Of a stretch of 64,000 nucleotides of DNA, positions 20,896 through 28,902 are shown piece by piece. The notes beneath the pieces are model-generated. The model saw only the letters and a program-made list of their open reading frames with translations, ran no database searches and had not been told where the DNA came from. The translations under genes and the position numbers were made by a program. The first letter of the stretch is position 1, and the number at the start of each line of letters is the position of its first letter. Source of the DNA: an uncultured Collinsella sp. GTDB taxonomy: Bacteria; Actinomycetota; Coriobacteriia; Coriobacteriales; Coriobacteriaceae. Location of the stretch: assembly GCA_900544115.1 (NCBI GenBank), contig UQTW01000003.1:1-64000 (forward strand). Direction: 5' to 3'.

Positions 20896-22338
20896 TTGTC
20901 TAAGGGGCCTTTGGTGACCGATGGCGACCTCAAGGCGGCGGCGTCGGCGACGGCGTTCGCGGCAGACGCCATCGAGCGGCACATGTCGAGCGAGATGTAC
21001 CGCAACGCCGTCACCGCGAACGAGTACTACCGCCAGCACAACGTCACGATCAACCGTTTCGTGCAGAAGATCTACTCGTGCTCCGGTGCCGAGGCCGAGG
21101 ACTTCACGGCCTCGAAGCTGAGGCTGGCGAGTAACCTGTTCAAGCGCCTAAACGTCCAGCGCTGCACGTACTCGCTCGGTAAGGGCGTGAGCTTCGTGGA
21201 CGTCTCGGCGGGCGGCAAGGACACGACCAAGGAGGGGCTTGGCGACCGCTTCGACGACGACGTCATGGAGATGGGGCTCAAGGCGCTCATCCACGGTGTG
21301 TCATTCCCGTTTTGGAACCTCGACCACATCGACGTGTTCACCGCCGACGAGTTCTGCCCGGTGTGGGACGAGTACTCGGGGGCGCTATACGCCGGCGTGA
21401 GGTTCTGGCGGCTCGACTCCGACCACCCGTGGCACGCGACCCTCTACGAGCAGGACGGCTACACGGAGATGGTGTCGGGCGGCAGCGGCTTCGACTTCGA
21501 GGTGGCCGAGGCCAAGCGCGCCTACAAGGTCACGTATCGGGAGATACCGGCGGACGGGATGAAGCTGGCCGTCGATGCGGAGAACTACTCCCGCCTGCCA
21601 ATCGTGGCGGTCTGGGGCAGCGACGCGCACCAGAGCACGCTCGTCGGCATGCGCGAGAGCATCGACGCCTACGACCTCATCAAGAGCGGCCTGGTGAACG
21701 ACACGCGCGACTGCGCGCAGATCTACTGGCTCATCAACGGAGCCGGCGGCATGGACGACAGGGACCTCGACCTGTGGCGGGCGAAGCTCAAGCTGACGCA
21801 CGTGGCCGAGGTCGACGCCGAGCAGGGGCAGTCCGTGACGCCGTACACGCAGGAGGTGCCCGTCGAGGGCCGCAAGGAGACGCTGGCGCAGATCAAGGCC
21901 GACATCTACGAGGACTTCGGCGCGCTGGACGTCCACACCATCGCGGCGGGGGCGACCAACGACCATATCGACGCGGCATACCAGCCGATGGACGAGGAGG
22001 CCGCCGAGTTTGAGCGCCACATCCGCGAGGGTATCATGGACATCCTTGCGTTGCAGGGCATCGAGGACACGCCCGTGTTCACGCACACTCGCATCAGCAA
22101 CACCAAGGAGCAGGTCGAGACCGTGTGCCTGGAGGCCGAGTATCTGGACGACGAGACGATCCTGCGAAAGCTGCCGAACATCACGCCCGACGAGAGGGCG
22201 AAGATTTTGGAGCGCAAGCAGCGGGAGCAGGAGGAGCGCATGGCAGCGCTGCCGCCCGCCCTGGCGGCGAACGCGAAGGGCGCCCAGAAGGGCGACGAGG
22301 ACGACGACAACGACGAGGACGAGGAAGGTGATGAGTGA
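20896..22338 (+). CDS. Portal protein (SPP1 gp6-like)
   Basis: 480 residues from TTG at 20896, seven nt after a GGAGGGAGG ribosome-binding site. Features of the SPP1-type portal include MYRNAVTANEYYRQHNVTIN, NRFVQKIYSCSGAE, ALIHGVSFPFWNLDHIDVFT, FWRLDSDHPWHATLYEQDGY and PIVAVWGSDAHQSTLVGMRE. The long C-terminal helical crown runs past residue 400 and ends in an acidic tail (DDDNDEDEEGDE). The dodecameric portal forms the DNA-entry vertex. Its stop overlaps the next start (TGATG). Confidence 0.92.
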   Translation: MSKGPLVTDGDLKAAASATAFAADAIERHMSSEMYRNAVTANEYYRQHNVTINRFVQKIYSCSGAEAEDFTASKLRLASNLFKRLNVQRCTYSLGKGVSFVDVSAGGKDTTKEGLGDRFDDDVMEMGLKALIHGVSFPFWNLDHIDVFTADEFCPVWDEYSGALYAGVRFWRLDSDHPWHATLYEQDGYTEMVSGGSGFDFEVAEAKRAYKVTYREIPADGMKLAVDAENYSRLPIVAVWGSDAHQSTLVGMRESIDAYDLIKSGLVNDTRDCAQIYWLINGAGGMDDRDLDLWRAKLKLTHVAEVDAEQGQSVTPYTQEVPVEGRKETLAQIKADIYEDFGALDVHTIAAGATNDHIDAAYQPMDEEAAEFERHIREGIMDILALQGIEDTPVFTHTRISNTKEQVETVCLEAEYLDDETILRKLPNITPDERAKILERKQREQEERMAALPPALAANAKGAQKGDEDDDNDEDEEGDE

Positions 22339-23240
22339 TGGCGGCATTGCAGGTGCTTGACGGCGAGCTGTGGCAGTGGGACACCGGGCGCGAGGTCGAG
22401 GTTGTCGGCTGCGAGCAGGTGCATTTCGCCAAGTCGACCACGGGGACGTGCTACACGGTCGCGGTTGCCAACAGCAAGGCGAAGATTCCCGACGAGCTGC
22501 TCCAGGCGGCTGGGCGCGTGTACGCATGGGCCTACATCACGGACGAGGCATACGGCGGACGCACGCGCATCGAGGCGCTCTGGGACGTAAAGAGGCGAGC
22601 CAAGCCCGCCGAGTACATCTACGAGCCGAGCGACCAGCGCACCATCAAGGACGCAGAGGCGGCGCGAGACGAGGCCAAGGCCGCGCAGAAGGCGGCGGAG
22701 GCCGCACGCGACAGGGCCGTCGCCGCCGAGGTCAAGGGGGTACGAGCCACGACGCTCGCCTCGGGCTCGGAGGCAACGGCGACGATGGAGAACAACGTGC
22801 TGGTCGTCGGCGTGCCGAAGGGCGACGCGCTGAGATACAGCGACCTCACCGCCGAGCAGATCGCGGAGCTCAAGAAGCCCGCAACGGACGCGGCGGCTGG
22901 CGTGAACAAGGTCAACAACGAGTTCAAGCAGCTCAAGGCTTCTGTCGAAACGGCTGAGAAAAAGCGCGCCGACGCCGAGACCGAGCGCGGGCGGACCGAG
23001 TCCGAGCGCAAGACCTCCGAGACGGAGCGCAAGGAGGCGGAGACGGGGCGCAAGACCGCCGAGCAAAAGCGCGAGGAGGACTCGACCAAGGCCCTCGCCG
23101 ACGCACAGGCGGCGCTCAAGGACGCCAAGACAGCAGCCCTGAACTACCAGTCGATTATCGACTCGGCGGCTGCCGTGACGGCGCTGGGACTCAAGAAGGT
23201 AAACGGCAAGATTTGCCAAATGCGAAAGGTAGGTGCCTAA
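22338..23240 (+). CDS. Tail-fibre stem-like protein with long coiled coil
   Basis: 300 residues. The first about 95 residues form a beta-rich domain (LQVLDGELWQWDTGREVEVV, FAKSTTGTCYTVAVANSKAK, AGRVYAWAYITDEA) similar in plan to N-terminal attachment domains of lactococcal-type receptor-binding/baseplate proteins. Then come a coiled coil (EAARDEAKAAQKAAEAARDR), a short fibre-type motif (TLASGSEATATMENNVLVVG), and a second strong coiled coil with AETERGRTESERKTSETERK heptads. The C-terminus is short and hydrophobic. It probably forms a trimeric stem presenting the DGR-varied adhesin encoded immediately downstream. Confidence 0.65.
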   Translation: MAALQVLDGELWQWDTGREVEVVGCEQVHFAKSTTGTCYTVAVANSKAKIPDELLQAAGRVYAWAYITDEAYGGRTRIEALWDVKRRAKPAEYIYEPSDQRTIKDAEAARDEAKAAQKAAEAARDRAVAAEVKGVRATTLASGSEATATMENNVLVVGVPKGDALRYSDLTAEQIAELKKPATDAAAGVNKVNNEFKQLKASVETAEKKRADAETERGRTESERKTSETERKEAETGRKTAEQKREEDSTKALADAQAALKDAKTAALNYQSIIDSAAAVTALGLKKVNGKICQMRKVGA

Positions 23241-24878
23241 ATGGCCGATACGCAGGCAGCCGAGCAGGCAACCGAGCAGGCAACCGAGGGGTTCGAGTAC
23301 GCGGACCCGCTGGCATCGGACAAGGCGGTGTGGGCGCTTGTCGGCGCGGTGAAGAATCTGGGCGACCAGAAGGCGCTCGAGCGCGACGCCTCTACGGGCC
23401 GCTACGCCAACGAGAGCGTCGCCGCGATGGTGGACAAGCACAAGACGGGGCTGGTGTACACGTTCCTCATCCCGGCGGGCAGCCCCACCGACATCCAGCC
23501 CATGAGCGCTGCCGCGAAGCGCGTGGCCTCCACCGAGTTCGTGCCGGCGACGGCGACGAGCGCGGCTGTCGACCCGTTCGACACCGAGGGCGGCCCGTGG
23601 TTCCACGTGTCCGCCAACGCCGGTGCCGACGCCGACGGTGTGCCGTGGGTCGAGGCCATCGACGGCGTCGACTACGGCTTCTCGCGCGTGGACAACGGAC
23701 ATGGCAACAACGTCTACGAGATCGCGCCGGTCGTGTGGCAGGCGGTCGAGGTGCTGACGAACGGCAACCTGCTCGTCTCGTGGTCTGATACGCGCTTCAC
23801 GGGCTCGCAGCCGAACCCCAAGGCGTTGCTGCCGGACGGCACGCTGCGACCGTACATGCTGACGCCGACATACCCCATGAGCATCGACGCCGACGGGCGC
23901 CCGCGCTCCGTCTCCGGCGCGAAGGTCGCCAATCGAGTGACCTCGCACGACTCGCTCATCGACCTGTGCAAGACGGCGACCACTGGCTACTCGGGCATGT
24001 CGGCCTACGACCAGTGGTACGTCAACTTCCACCAGTTGACCAAGACGCTCTGCAAGTCCTCCCAGGTGGACTTCCCGGGTTGCACGGACTTCAACATCCA
24101 GATCCACCCCGCGCTCGCCGAGACAGGCGTCACGCGCGTGGTCGTCACCGCCGAGCAGGCGGCGAAGATTCCCGTGGGTGCGTCGATGATGTACGGCACC
24201 GACACGGGCACCACGTGCCCAGACCGAGGCGCCACGGCAGCGTACGACGTGTTCGACGGCGCCGTTGTCGGTGGCAAGGAGACGCTCGCAGACGGCAACG
24301 TGGCGCTTCTTATGGACGTCGCCAAGGCGTTCAACACGACCGTGAACACATGGCTCCAGAGTGCGCCGTGGTGCACGGGCAACACCGATGCCCTCGTGGG
24401 CGACGGCCAGGTGGCGAAGGACGGCAAGCATCCGTTCAAGGTCGGCGGCGTCGAGACGGGGCTGGGCCTGTGGGAGTTCATGGGCGATACGCTCTTCGTT
24501 TCCGACGGCACGGGCTTCGGCATCGCGGTCAACCCCGACACACGCAATGAGAAGAAGAACGCCGTGGCGGACGGGGTGACCCCGACGGCGGCGTGCATGC
24601 CGACGGCAGATGGCTACATGCTCGACATCCAGTTCGTCAACGGCCTCATCTTGGGAAAGGGGCTCGGCGGCTCGGCGACGACCGGTGTCGGTGACTACTT
24701 CTACTTCGACACCTCCGGCGGTAAGGTCAAAGGCACAATCCGTCTGGTTCTGTTCCTCGGCTACCTGTGGGTCGGCTCGGGTGCCGGTCTTCGTTGCGCG
24801 GTCTCGTGGAGCCGGTCCGGTCGGGCCGCTTGGAACTTCGTCTCCCGGCTTTCTGCTACGGGCCGTAGCCGGGGGTGA
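23241..24878 (+). CDS. DGR target: variable receptor-binding protein (C-type-lectin-like end)
   Basis: 545 residues. After an acidic, Glu/Gln/Ala-rich N-terminus (about 1-25) come DLGDQKALERD-like and KTGLVYTFLIPAGS segments, then a long globular part. The last 45 residues hold the variable region (about 502-538) with the conserved scaffold GLR...SRSGRAAWNFVSR of CLec-fold DGR targets. Residues that differ from the template-encoded sequence are surface-type codons (for example Asn to Tyr, Val, Gly or Ser; Arg to Trp). The product probably binds the host surface at the tail or capsid. Start ATG directly follows the fibre gene stop, with AGGTAGGT upstream. Confidence 0.85.
   Translation: MADTQAAEQATEQATEGFEYADPLASDKAVWALVGAVKNLGDQKALERDASTGRYANESVAAMVDKHKTGLVYTFLIPAGSPTDIQPMSAAAKRVASTEFVPATATSAAVDPFDTEGGPWFHVSANAGADADGVPWVEAIDGVDYGFSRVDNGHGNNVYEIAPVVWQAVEVLTNGNLLVSWSDTRFTGSQPNPKALLPDGTLRPYMLTPTYPMSIDADGRPRSVSGAKVANRVTSHDSLIDLCKTATTGYSGMSAYDQWYVNFHQLTKTLCKSSQVDFPGCTDFNIQIHPALAETGVTRVVVTAEQAAKIPVGASMMYGTDTGTTCPDRGATAAYDVFDGAVVGGKETLADGNVALLMDVAKAFNTTVNTWLQSAPWCTGNTDALVGDGQVAKDGKHPFKVGGVETGLGLWEFMGDTLFVSDGTGFGIAVNPDTRNEKKNAVADGVTPTAACMPTADGYMLDIQFVNGLILGKGLGGSATTGVGDYFYFDTSGGKVKGTIRLVLFLGYLWVGSGAGLRCAVSWSRSGRAAWNFVSRLSATGRSRG
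24743..24855 (+). repeat. DGR variable repeat (VR), 113 bp
   Basis: Aligns without gaps to the template repeat at 24956-25068 (offset 213). There are 17 differences and 96 identities. Each difference falls on an adenine of the template (9 A... to G/C and 8 to T), none on the 92 other template bases. Eleven amino-acid changes result. It lies at the 3' end of the target gene. Confidence 0.97.
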
Positions 24879-24914
24879 ATCAGGGCGTAGCCCTGAGAGG
24901 GGGCTGGCCCCCTC
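24855..24914. repeat. Three consecutive hairpins between VR and TR
   Basis: gctacg-ggc-cgtagc (24855-24869), cagggc-gta-gccctg (24881-24895), and gagggggc-tg-gccccctc (24897-24914) are perfect stems. The first begins at the last base of VR and overlaps the target stop region. DGRs often have a hairpin or cruciform just downstream of VR that promotes retrohoming. Confidence 0.75.
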
Positions 24915-24955
24915 CTAACCCCAAACAGGGATTCACGGTGAGGGCGGCGCTGGTT

Positions 24956-25068
24956 TCTGGTTCAGTTCCTCGGCAACCTGAGGAACGGCTCGAATGCCGG
25001 TCTTCGTTACGCGAACTCGAGGAACAGGTCCGGTAGGGCCACTTGGAACTTCGTCTCCCGGCAATCTG
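24956..25068 (+). ncRNA. DGR template repeat (TR) and probable template RNA core
   Basis: The 113-bp invariant copy of VR. It carries 21 adenines, many in AAC or AGG codons, of which 17 are changed in VR. The flank 25069-25225 up to the reverse transcriptase is non-coding and contains a stem (cccgcc / ggcggg, near 25102-25120). The transcript across it is likely the cDNA template RNA; its ends cannot be set from sequence. Confidence 0.93.
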
Positions 25069-25225
25069 TCTATAAATCTCTACTCGCACCGTGTCTACCG
25101 CGCCCGCCGCTTTCTGGCGGGACGCGGCTCAGCCTGACTCCTTTGAGTGAAATTTGTCCGCAAGGCTCACGGGCTGGTAGCCGCAAGGCGAACGCTCGTA
25201 TGACAGACAGAAAGAGCTTTGATCT

Positions 25226-26257
25226 ATGAAAACCTACTGCAAGGGCCTCGAGCTCACGCGCAGAAGCGTCGTCGAGGCCCTGCACCGATGGAAGAAAAGC
25301 GACTCCGGCAAGGAGAACGGCTGGCGCGTCGCCGACGAATACGGCACCGAGACGGCGTTCGTCGACCGCATCTGGCTAGAGCTCTCGACCGAGACGCTGA
25401 CGTTCGAGCCCATCCGAACCCATATGAAACACGACCCGAACAGCGGCAAGCTGCGCGAGATAAGCGTCGAGAGCATCAAGCGGCAGGTGTGCAACTAACT
25501 TTGCGTTGGGGCGCTCGAGCCGCTCCTTGCCGCCAAGGTCGGCTTCTGGCAGGTGTCGAGCGGCGTCAAGGGCAAGGGCGCGGCGCTGGGGATGCGCAAG
25601 CTCAGGCGCGAGGTTCACCGCTTCGCCTACCACGTACACGTCGACATCCGCAACTGCTACGGCTCGATGCGGACGGCGGTGGTGGAGGGTCTGGTGGCGC
25701 GCTACGTCAAGAACAGCCAGGTCCTCTACCTGCTCCATTCGCTGCTGTCGACGATGAACGGCGTCCTTATCCTCGGCAGCTACCTGTCGCTTCGGTTGGC
25801 GGCGTTCGTGATCTCGTTCGCGTACCACGCGGTCGAGGAGGCGGCGAAGGAGCGGCGCGGCAAGCGCGTGAGGCTCGCGGGATGCCAGGTGTGGTACGCC
25901 GACGACGGCTATTTTCTCGGCAACTCAAAGCGTTCGCTCAGGAAGGCTGCGGCCATCGCCGCGCGCGTTTTGGGGCGGCTAGGATTGTCGCTGAAACCGT
26001 GGAAGGTGAGGCGCAACGGCGCCGAGCCCATCGACTTCGCGGGCTATCGCATCTGGTGCGCTCGCGGGCGCCGGGTCGACTTGCGAAAGAGGCTCTGGAA
26101 ACGACTGCGACGCGCGTTCGCGCGCTACATGCGCAGGCGCACCGAGCGCTTGGCGAGGCGCGTGTGCTCTTACTGGGGCTGGTTGAAAACGGCCGTCATG
26201 GAGCACCAGATGAACGCTAAGCGGTGCATATTCAACGCGGCGAGGGCCGTGGGTTAG
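25226..26257 (+). pseudogene. DGR reverse transcriptase interrupted by an in-frame TAA
   Basis: A DGR-type reverse transcriptase reading frame of 343 codons with a stop at codon 91 (25496-25498). The two halves are in the same frame. The first ends SVESIKRQVCN; beyond the stop it continues LCVGALEPLLAAKVGFWQVS, then HVHVDIRNCYGSM (motif with the first catalytic Asp) and VWYADDGYFLGNSK (YxDD catalytic loop), LGLSLKPWKVRR and IDFAGYRIW. The position of the stop would suit a Tyr codon, so one base change explains it. Motif 4 reads LGSYLSL rather than the usual GxxxSQ of DGR enzymes. No avd accessory gene is visible. Confidence 0.9.
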
Positions 26258-26267
26258 GAGGTAATTT

Positions 26268-26609
26268 ATGGTTGTGAAGTCTGAGCGAACGGGCGAGAGG
26301 CCCGAGGCGGTCGAGATCGCGGGGACCGACGTCTGGTTGCGCCGCGGCATCGCCGAGGGCGAGCGCGAGGAGCGGGGCGGCGAGGGCGGTTCCGTCAAGG
26401 TGAAGGTGTTCACCTATGAGGAGCTGCACTTCACCGACCCGACTGGCGAGCTGACGGTCGAGGGCGCAAAGGCCGACTTTGACACCGTCTGGGCGGCACA
26501 CGAGGCGGACGGCATGAGCATGGAGGAGCAGATCGCATCGCTCCAGCAGCAGGTCGCCGACTCGCAGGCGGCCCTTCTCGAGCTCGGCGACATCGTTGGA
26601 GGTGAGTAA
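26268..26609 (+). CDS. Hypothetical protein of the fibre/DGR module, 113 aa
   Basis: A basic N-terminus (MVVKSERTGERPEAVEIAGT, TDVWLRR), a beta-rich middle (VKVKVFTYEELHFT) and a C-terminal helix EEQIASLQQQVADSQAALLE that could be a coiled coil. Similar small proteins lie with XkdX/CD1375 proteins near tail-fibre genes in phages of Firmicutes. Strong TAGGAGGT ribosome-binding site. It is the gene just after the reverse transcriptase, so an accessory role in the DGR is conceivable but unsupported. Confidence 0.6.
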   Translation: MVVKSERTGERPEAVEIAGTDVWLRRGIAEGEREERGGEGGSVKVKVFTYEELHFTDPTGELTVEGAKADFDTVWAAHEADGMSMEEQIASLQQQVADSQAALLELGDIVGGE

Positions 26610-26610
26610 C

Positions 26611-26721
26611 TTGGCGAAGATCTACTACCGCGCCGTGAAAAGCGGCAAGCGCACGCTCGAGAGCGTTCCCGAGCGCTGGCGCGACGAGGTGCGCCAGATG
26701 CTAGAGGCGGACGGCGAGTAG
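26611..26721 (+). CDS. CD1375-family small phage protein, 36 aa
   Basis: TTG start after GGAGGTGAG. The product (AKIYYRAVKSGKRTLESVPE then RWRDEVRQMLE) matches the short XkdX/CD1375-type proteins that follow tail-fibre genes in many Gram-positive phages. Their function is unknown. A terminator follows at once. Confidence 0.7.
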   Translation: MAKIYYRAVKSGKRTLESVPERWRDEVRQMLEADGE

Positions 26722-26723
26722 GG

Positions 26724-26755
26724 AAGGGCCCCGGCTTCGGTTGGGGCCCTTTTCC
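26724..26755 (+). terminator. Rho-independent terminator closing the fibre/DGR module
   Basis: Perfect 9-bp stem aagggcccc / ggggccctt with a T-rich tail. Confidence 0.88.
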
Positions 26756-26799
26756 GTTATGTGCGGGCGACCATGCGTGCCGACGATTGGAGGCGGCAC

Positions 26800-28539
26800 A
26801 TGGCGAAGGATAGCGCTCACGAGTTCTCAGACGCCGAGATTCGGGCGTTCGAGCGCGAGGTAGCGGGAGTGTACGGCGAGGCGAGCAAGACGGCCTACGC
26901 CAACCTCAAGCGCTATCTGGCGCAGTTCGAGGCTGACGACGAGAAGATACGCGAGCGGCTCGAGGCCGGCGAGATCACCAAGGCGCAATACAGGTCTTGG
27001 CGAAGCGGGAAGATCGCGGCGGGCAGGCGCTACCGAATCGTCCTCAAGCAGTGCGCCGAGGCCATGACGCATGCGAACGTCGTCGCAGCCGCCGCCATCG
27101 AGGGCAGGCTGCCCGAGGTCTACGCCGAGAACTACAACTACGGCACGTGGCAGGTCGAGAGCGCCGTGGGCGTGGACACTGCCTACGCACTGCAGGACGC
27201 CTCGACCGTTCAGAGGCTGCTCACCGACCACGACAGCTACCTGCCCAAGCCCTCCGTCAACGTCGCCAAGGACGTGGCGTGGAACCGCCGGCTCATCGCC
27301 AACCAGATCACGCAAGGTCTGCTGCTCGGCGAGTCGATACCGAAGATAGCCAAGCGCATGCAGGACGTGACGGGTGCGAACCGCGCGGCGGCGGTACGCT
27401 TGGCGCGGACCTCGACGACGGCGGCGGAGAACGCCGGGCGCGTCGACAGCTACAAGAGGGCCAAGGGGCTCGGCATCAATGTGCAGCAGGAATGGGTGGC
27501 GACGCTTGACCTGCGCACGCGCTCGAGCCACAGGAAGATTGACCGCGAGAAGGTCGAGGTCGGCGAGAAGTTCAGCAACGGGTGCCGCTATCCCGGCGAC
27601 CCGGAGGCGCCGTATGCCGAGACGTGCAACTGCCGCTGCACGCTGGTGGCGTGCTGTGACGGACTCGACGTGCTCGACGGCGAGCGTTTCAGCCGCCTGC
27701 CCGAGGGCATGACCTACGAGGAATGGAAGGCGGGCAAGCCCGCCGTCAACGGCACCAAGCCCGCGAACCGCACCATCTCCGAGTTCATGGAAATGCCCGG
27801 AACCAAGCGCAAGCTGGATGCGGCAGGCGTGTCCAAGACCGAGGCGCGAAAGCGGCTCTCGCGGCAGCTCGAGGACTACGGCATACCGTCCGGCTCGTTC
27901 CGCAAGATGAGTGCCGGCGACCAGCAGAAGGTGTTGGACACGGCGCTTGCACCCGGTTCGACGCCCATTGTCAACGGTCGGCGCGTTTTCAAGGAGATCA
28001 AGGGCGAGCATTCCGCAGGCTCCGACCTTGCCAAGGTCAACCCGAACTTCAAGACAAAGAAGGACAAGGACGGCAGGTACTCGTACAACTGCCAAAGGTG
28101 CGTTCCGGCGTATGAGGCGAGACGGCGTGGGCTCGACGTCGTTGCGAAGCCGGTCAAGATGAACAAATGGGGGAAAATATCGGCATATGACCCCTTCGCG
28201 CGCGCCGAGTCGTACAAAAAGGTGTTTCCGGGGGCCAACTGGAGACGTGGTGGCGATAAGCCGGAGAAAGATATAGCGTCATTCCTCCTTGCGATAAACG
28301 GGGACGCGAGGGCCGAGGTCTCCGTTTCCTGGGACCAGGCGCTTTGCGGCAAGAGCGGACGACACGTTTTCGTCGCGGAAAAGACGGGAAACGCTATCAA
28401 GTTCATAGACCCACAGAGCGGCGATGAGGACGTGAGCTGGTATTTTGGTATAATCAAGGCCGAGGAGACGGAGTTCGCGCGAGTTGACGACGCCGAGTTT
28501 GGCGATCTTATCGACGAGTGCCTGACGACAAGAGGTTGA
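26800..28539 (+). CDS. MuF-type head protein with C-terminal Tox-PL (papain-fold deamidase-like) toxin domain
   Basis: 579 residues from ATG at 26800 (GGAGG 6 nt upstream). Residues about 1-330 are a phage minor head protein of the MuF/Mu-F-like class, with AAVRLARTSTTAAENAGRVD, VQQEWVATLDLRTRSSHRKI, GCRYPGDPEAPYAETCNCRC. A linker (about 330-415) follows, with RTISEFMEMPGTKRK. The C-terminal about 160 residues resemble Tox-PL/papain-fold toxin 1: YNCQRCVPAYEARRRGLDVV (Cys431), SGRHVFVAEKTGNAIKFIDP (His522) and Asp537 in DPQSG make a plausible catalytic triad. MuF proteins enter the capsid, so the toxin could be packaged and ejected with DNA. It is flanked by terminators and followed by its immunity gene. 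Confidence 0.85.
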   Translation: MAKDSAHEFSDAEIRAFEREVAGVYGEASKTAYANLKRYLAQFEADDEKIRERLEAGEITKAQYRSWRSGKIAAGRRYRIVLKQCAEAMTHANVVAAAAIEGRLPEVYAENYNYGTWQVESAVGVDTAYALQDASTVQRLLTDHDSYLPKPSVNVAKDVAWNRRLIANQITQGLLLGESIPKIAKRMQDVTGANRAAAVRLARTSTTAAENAGRVDSYKRAKGLGINVQQEWVATLDLRTRSSHRKIDREKVEVGEKFSNGCRYPGDPEAPYAETCNCRCTLVACCDGLDVLDGERFSRLPEGMTYEEWKAGKPAVNGTKPANRTISEFMEMPGTKRKLDAAGVSKTEARKRLSRQLEDYGIPSGSFRKMSAGDQQKVLDTALAPGSTPIVNGRRVFKEIKGEHSAGSDLAKVNPNFKTKKDKDGRYSYNCQRCVPAYEARRRGLDVVAKPVKMNKWGKISAYDPFARAESYKKVFPGANWRRGGDKPEKDIASFLLAINGDARAEVSVSWDQALCGKSGRHVFVAEKTGNAIKFIDPQSGDEDVSWYFGIIKAEETEFARVDDAEFGDLIDECLTTRG

Positions 28540-28540
28540 C

Positions 28541-28807
28541 ATGCTCACATTGGAAGAGGCCATAAAGCCGATTCTGGAAGAGGAGGCCGTAGACGGATAC
28601 GGCCCGGTGTGCGCATACGAGGGCAAATACCATTGGTTCGTCGGTTTCGGTTTCGATGGGAAGATGGCCCCGGGCGACACTCCTTATGCCATCGACAAGG
28701 AAACGGGCAGGATTGACTCCTTCCCGATTCCATTTTTCCTCAGAGGCGAGAGTCCATCTGCTATCGAGCTCGAGATGGACAAGGCCCACGAGGTAAAAGT
28801 CCAATAG
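28541..28807 (+). CDS. Imm35/YrhB-like immunity protein
   Basis: 88 residues starting one base after the MuF-toxin stop. The sequence has an N-terminal helix (LTLEEAIKPILEEEAV), a beta hairpin (KYHWFVGFGFDGKM) and the characteristic YAIDKETGRIDSFPIPFFLR followed by a final helix. This matches the YrhB/Imm35 family, which in polymorphic toxin systems sits beside Tox-PL toxins. It should neutralise the toxin tail in the lysogen. A terminator follows 20 nt later, so the two genes form a closed unit. Confidence 0.78.
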   Translation: MLTLEEAIKPILEEEAVDGYGPVCAYEGKYHWFVGFGFDGKMAPGDTPYAIDKETGRIDSFPIPFFLRGESPSAIELEMDKAHEVKVQ

Positions 28808-28827
28808 ATCACAGCAGGCCACAGCAG

Positions 28828-28852
28828 GCCCCGCCACGGCGGGGCTTTTTTC
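28828..28852 (+). terminator. Rho-independent terminator after the immunity gene
   Basis: Perfect 8-bp stem gccccgcc / ggcggggc and a six-T run. Confidence 0.9.
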
Positions 28853-28902
28853 ATGCCGCGTGACCGTGCCGCGACACTGCCCGCAGAGAGATTGGGGCAG
28901 GC

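Noticed and set aside
21906..24431. 841-codon open frame on the minus strand across portal, fibre and adhesin genes
   Set aside because: It is antisense to three clear phage genes, with an Arg/Leu/His/Val-rich composition typical of shadow frames.
25499..26257. Possibility that the RT C-terminal part (from 25553) is a separate intact gene
   Set aside because: ATG-like starts there lack a ribosome-binding site, and the LCVGALEPL block just after the stop belongs to the conserved RT N-terminal half, so one interrupted gene is the better reading.
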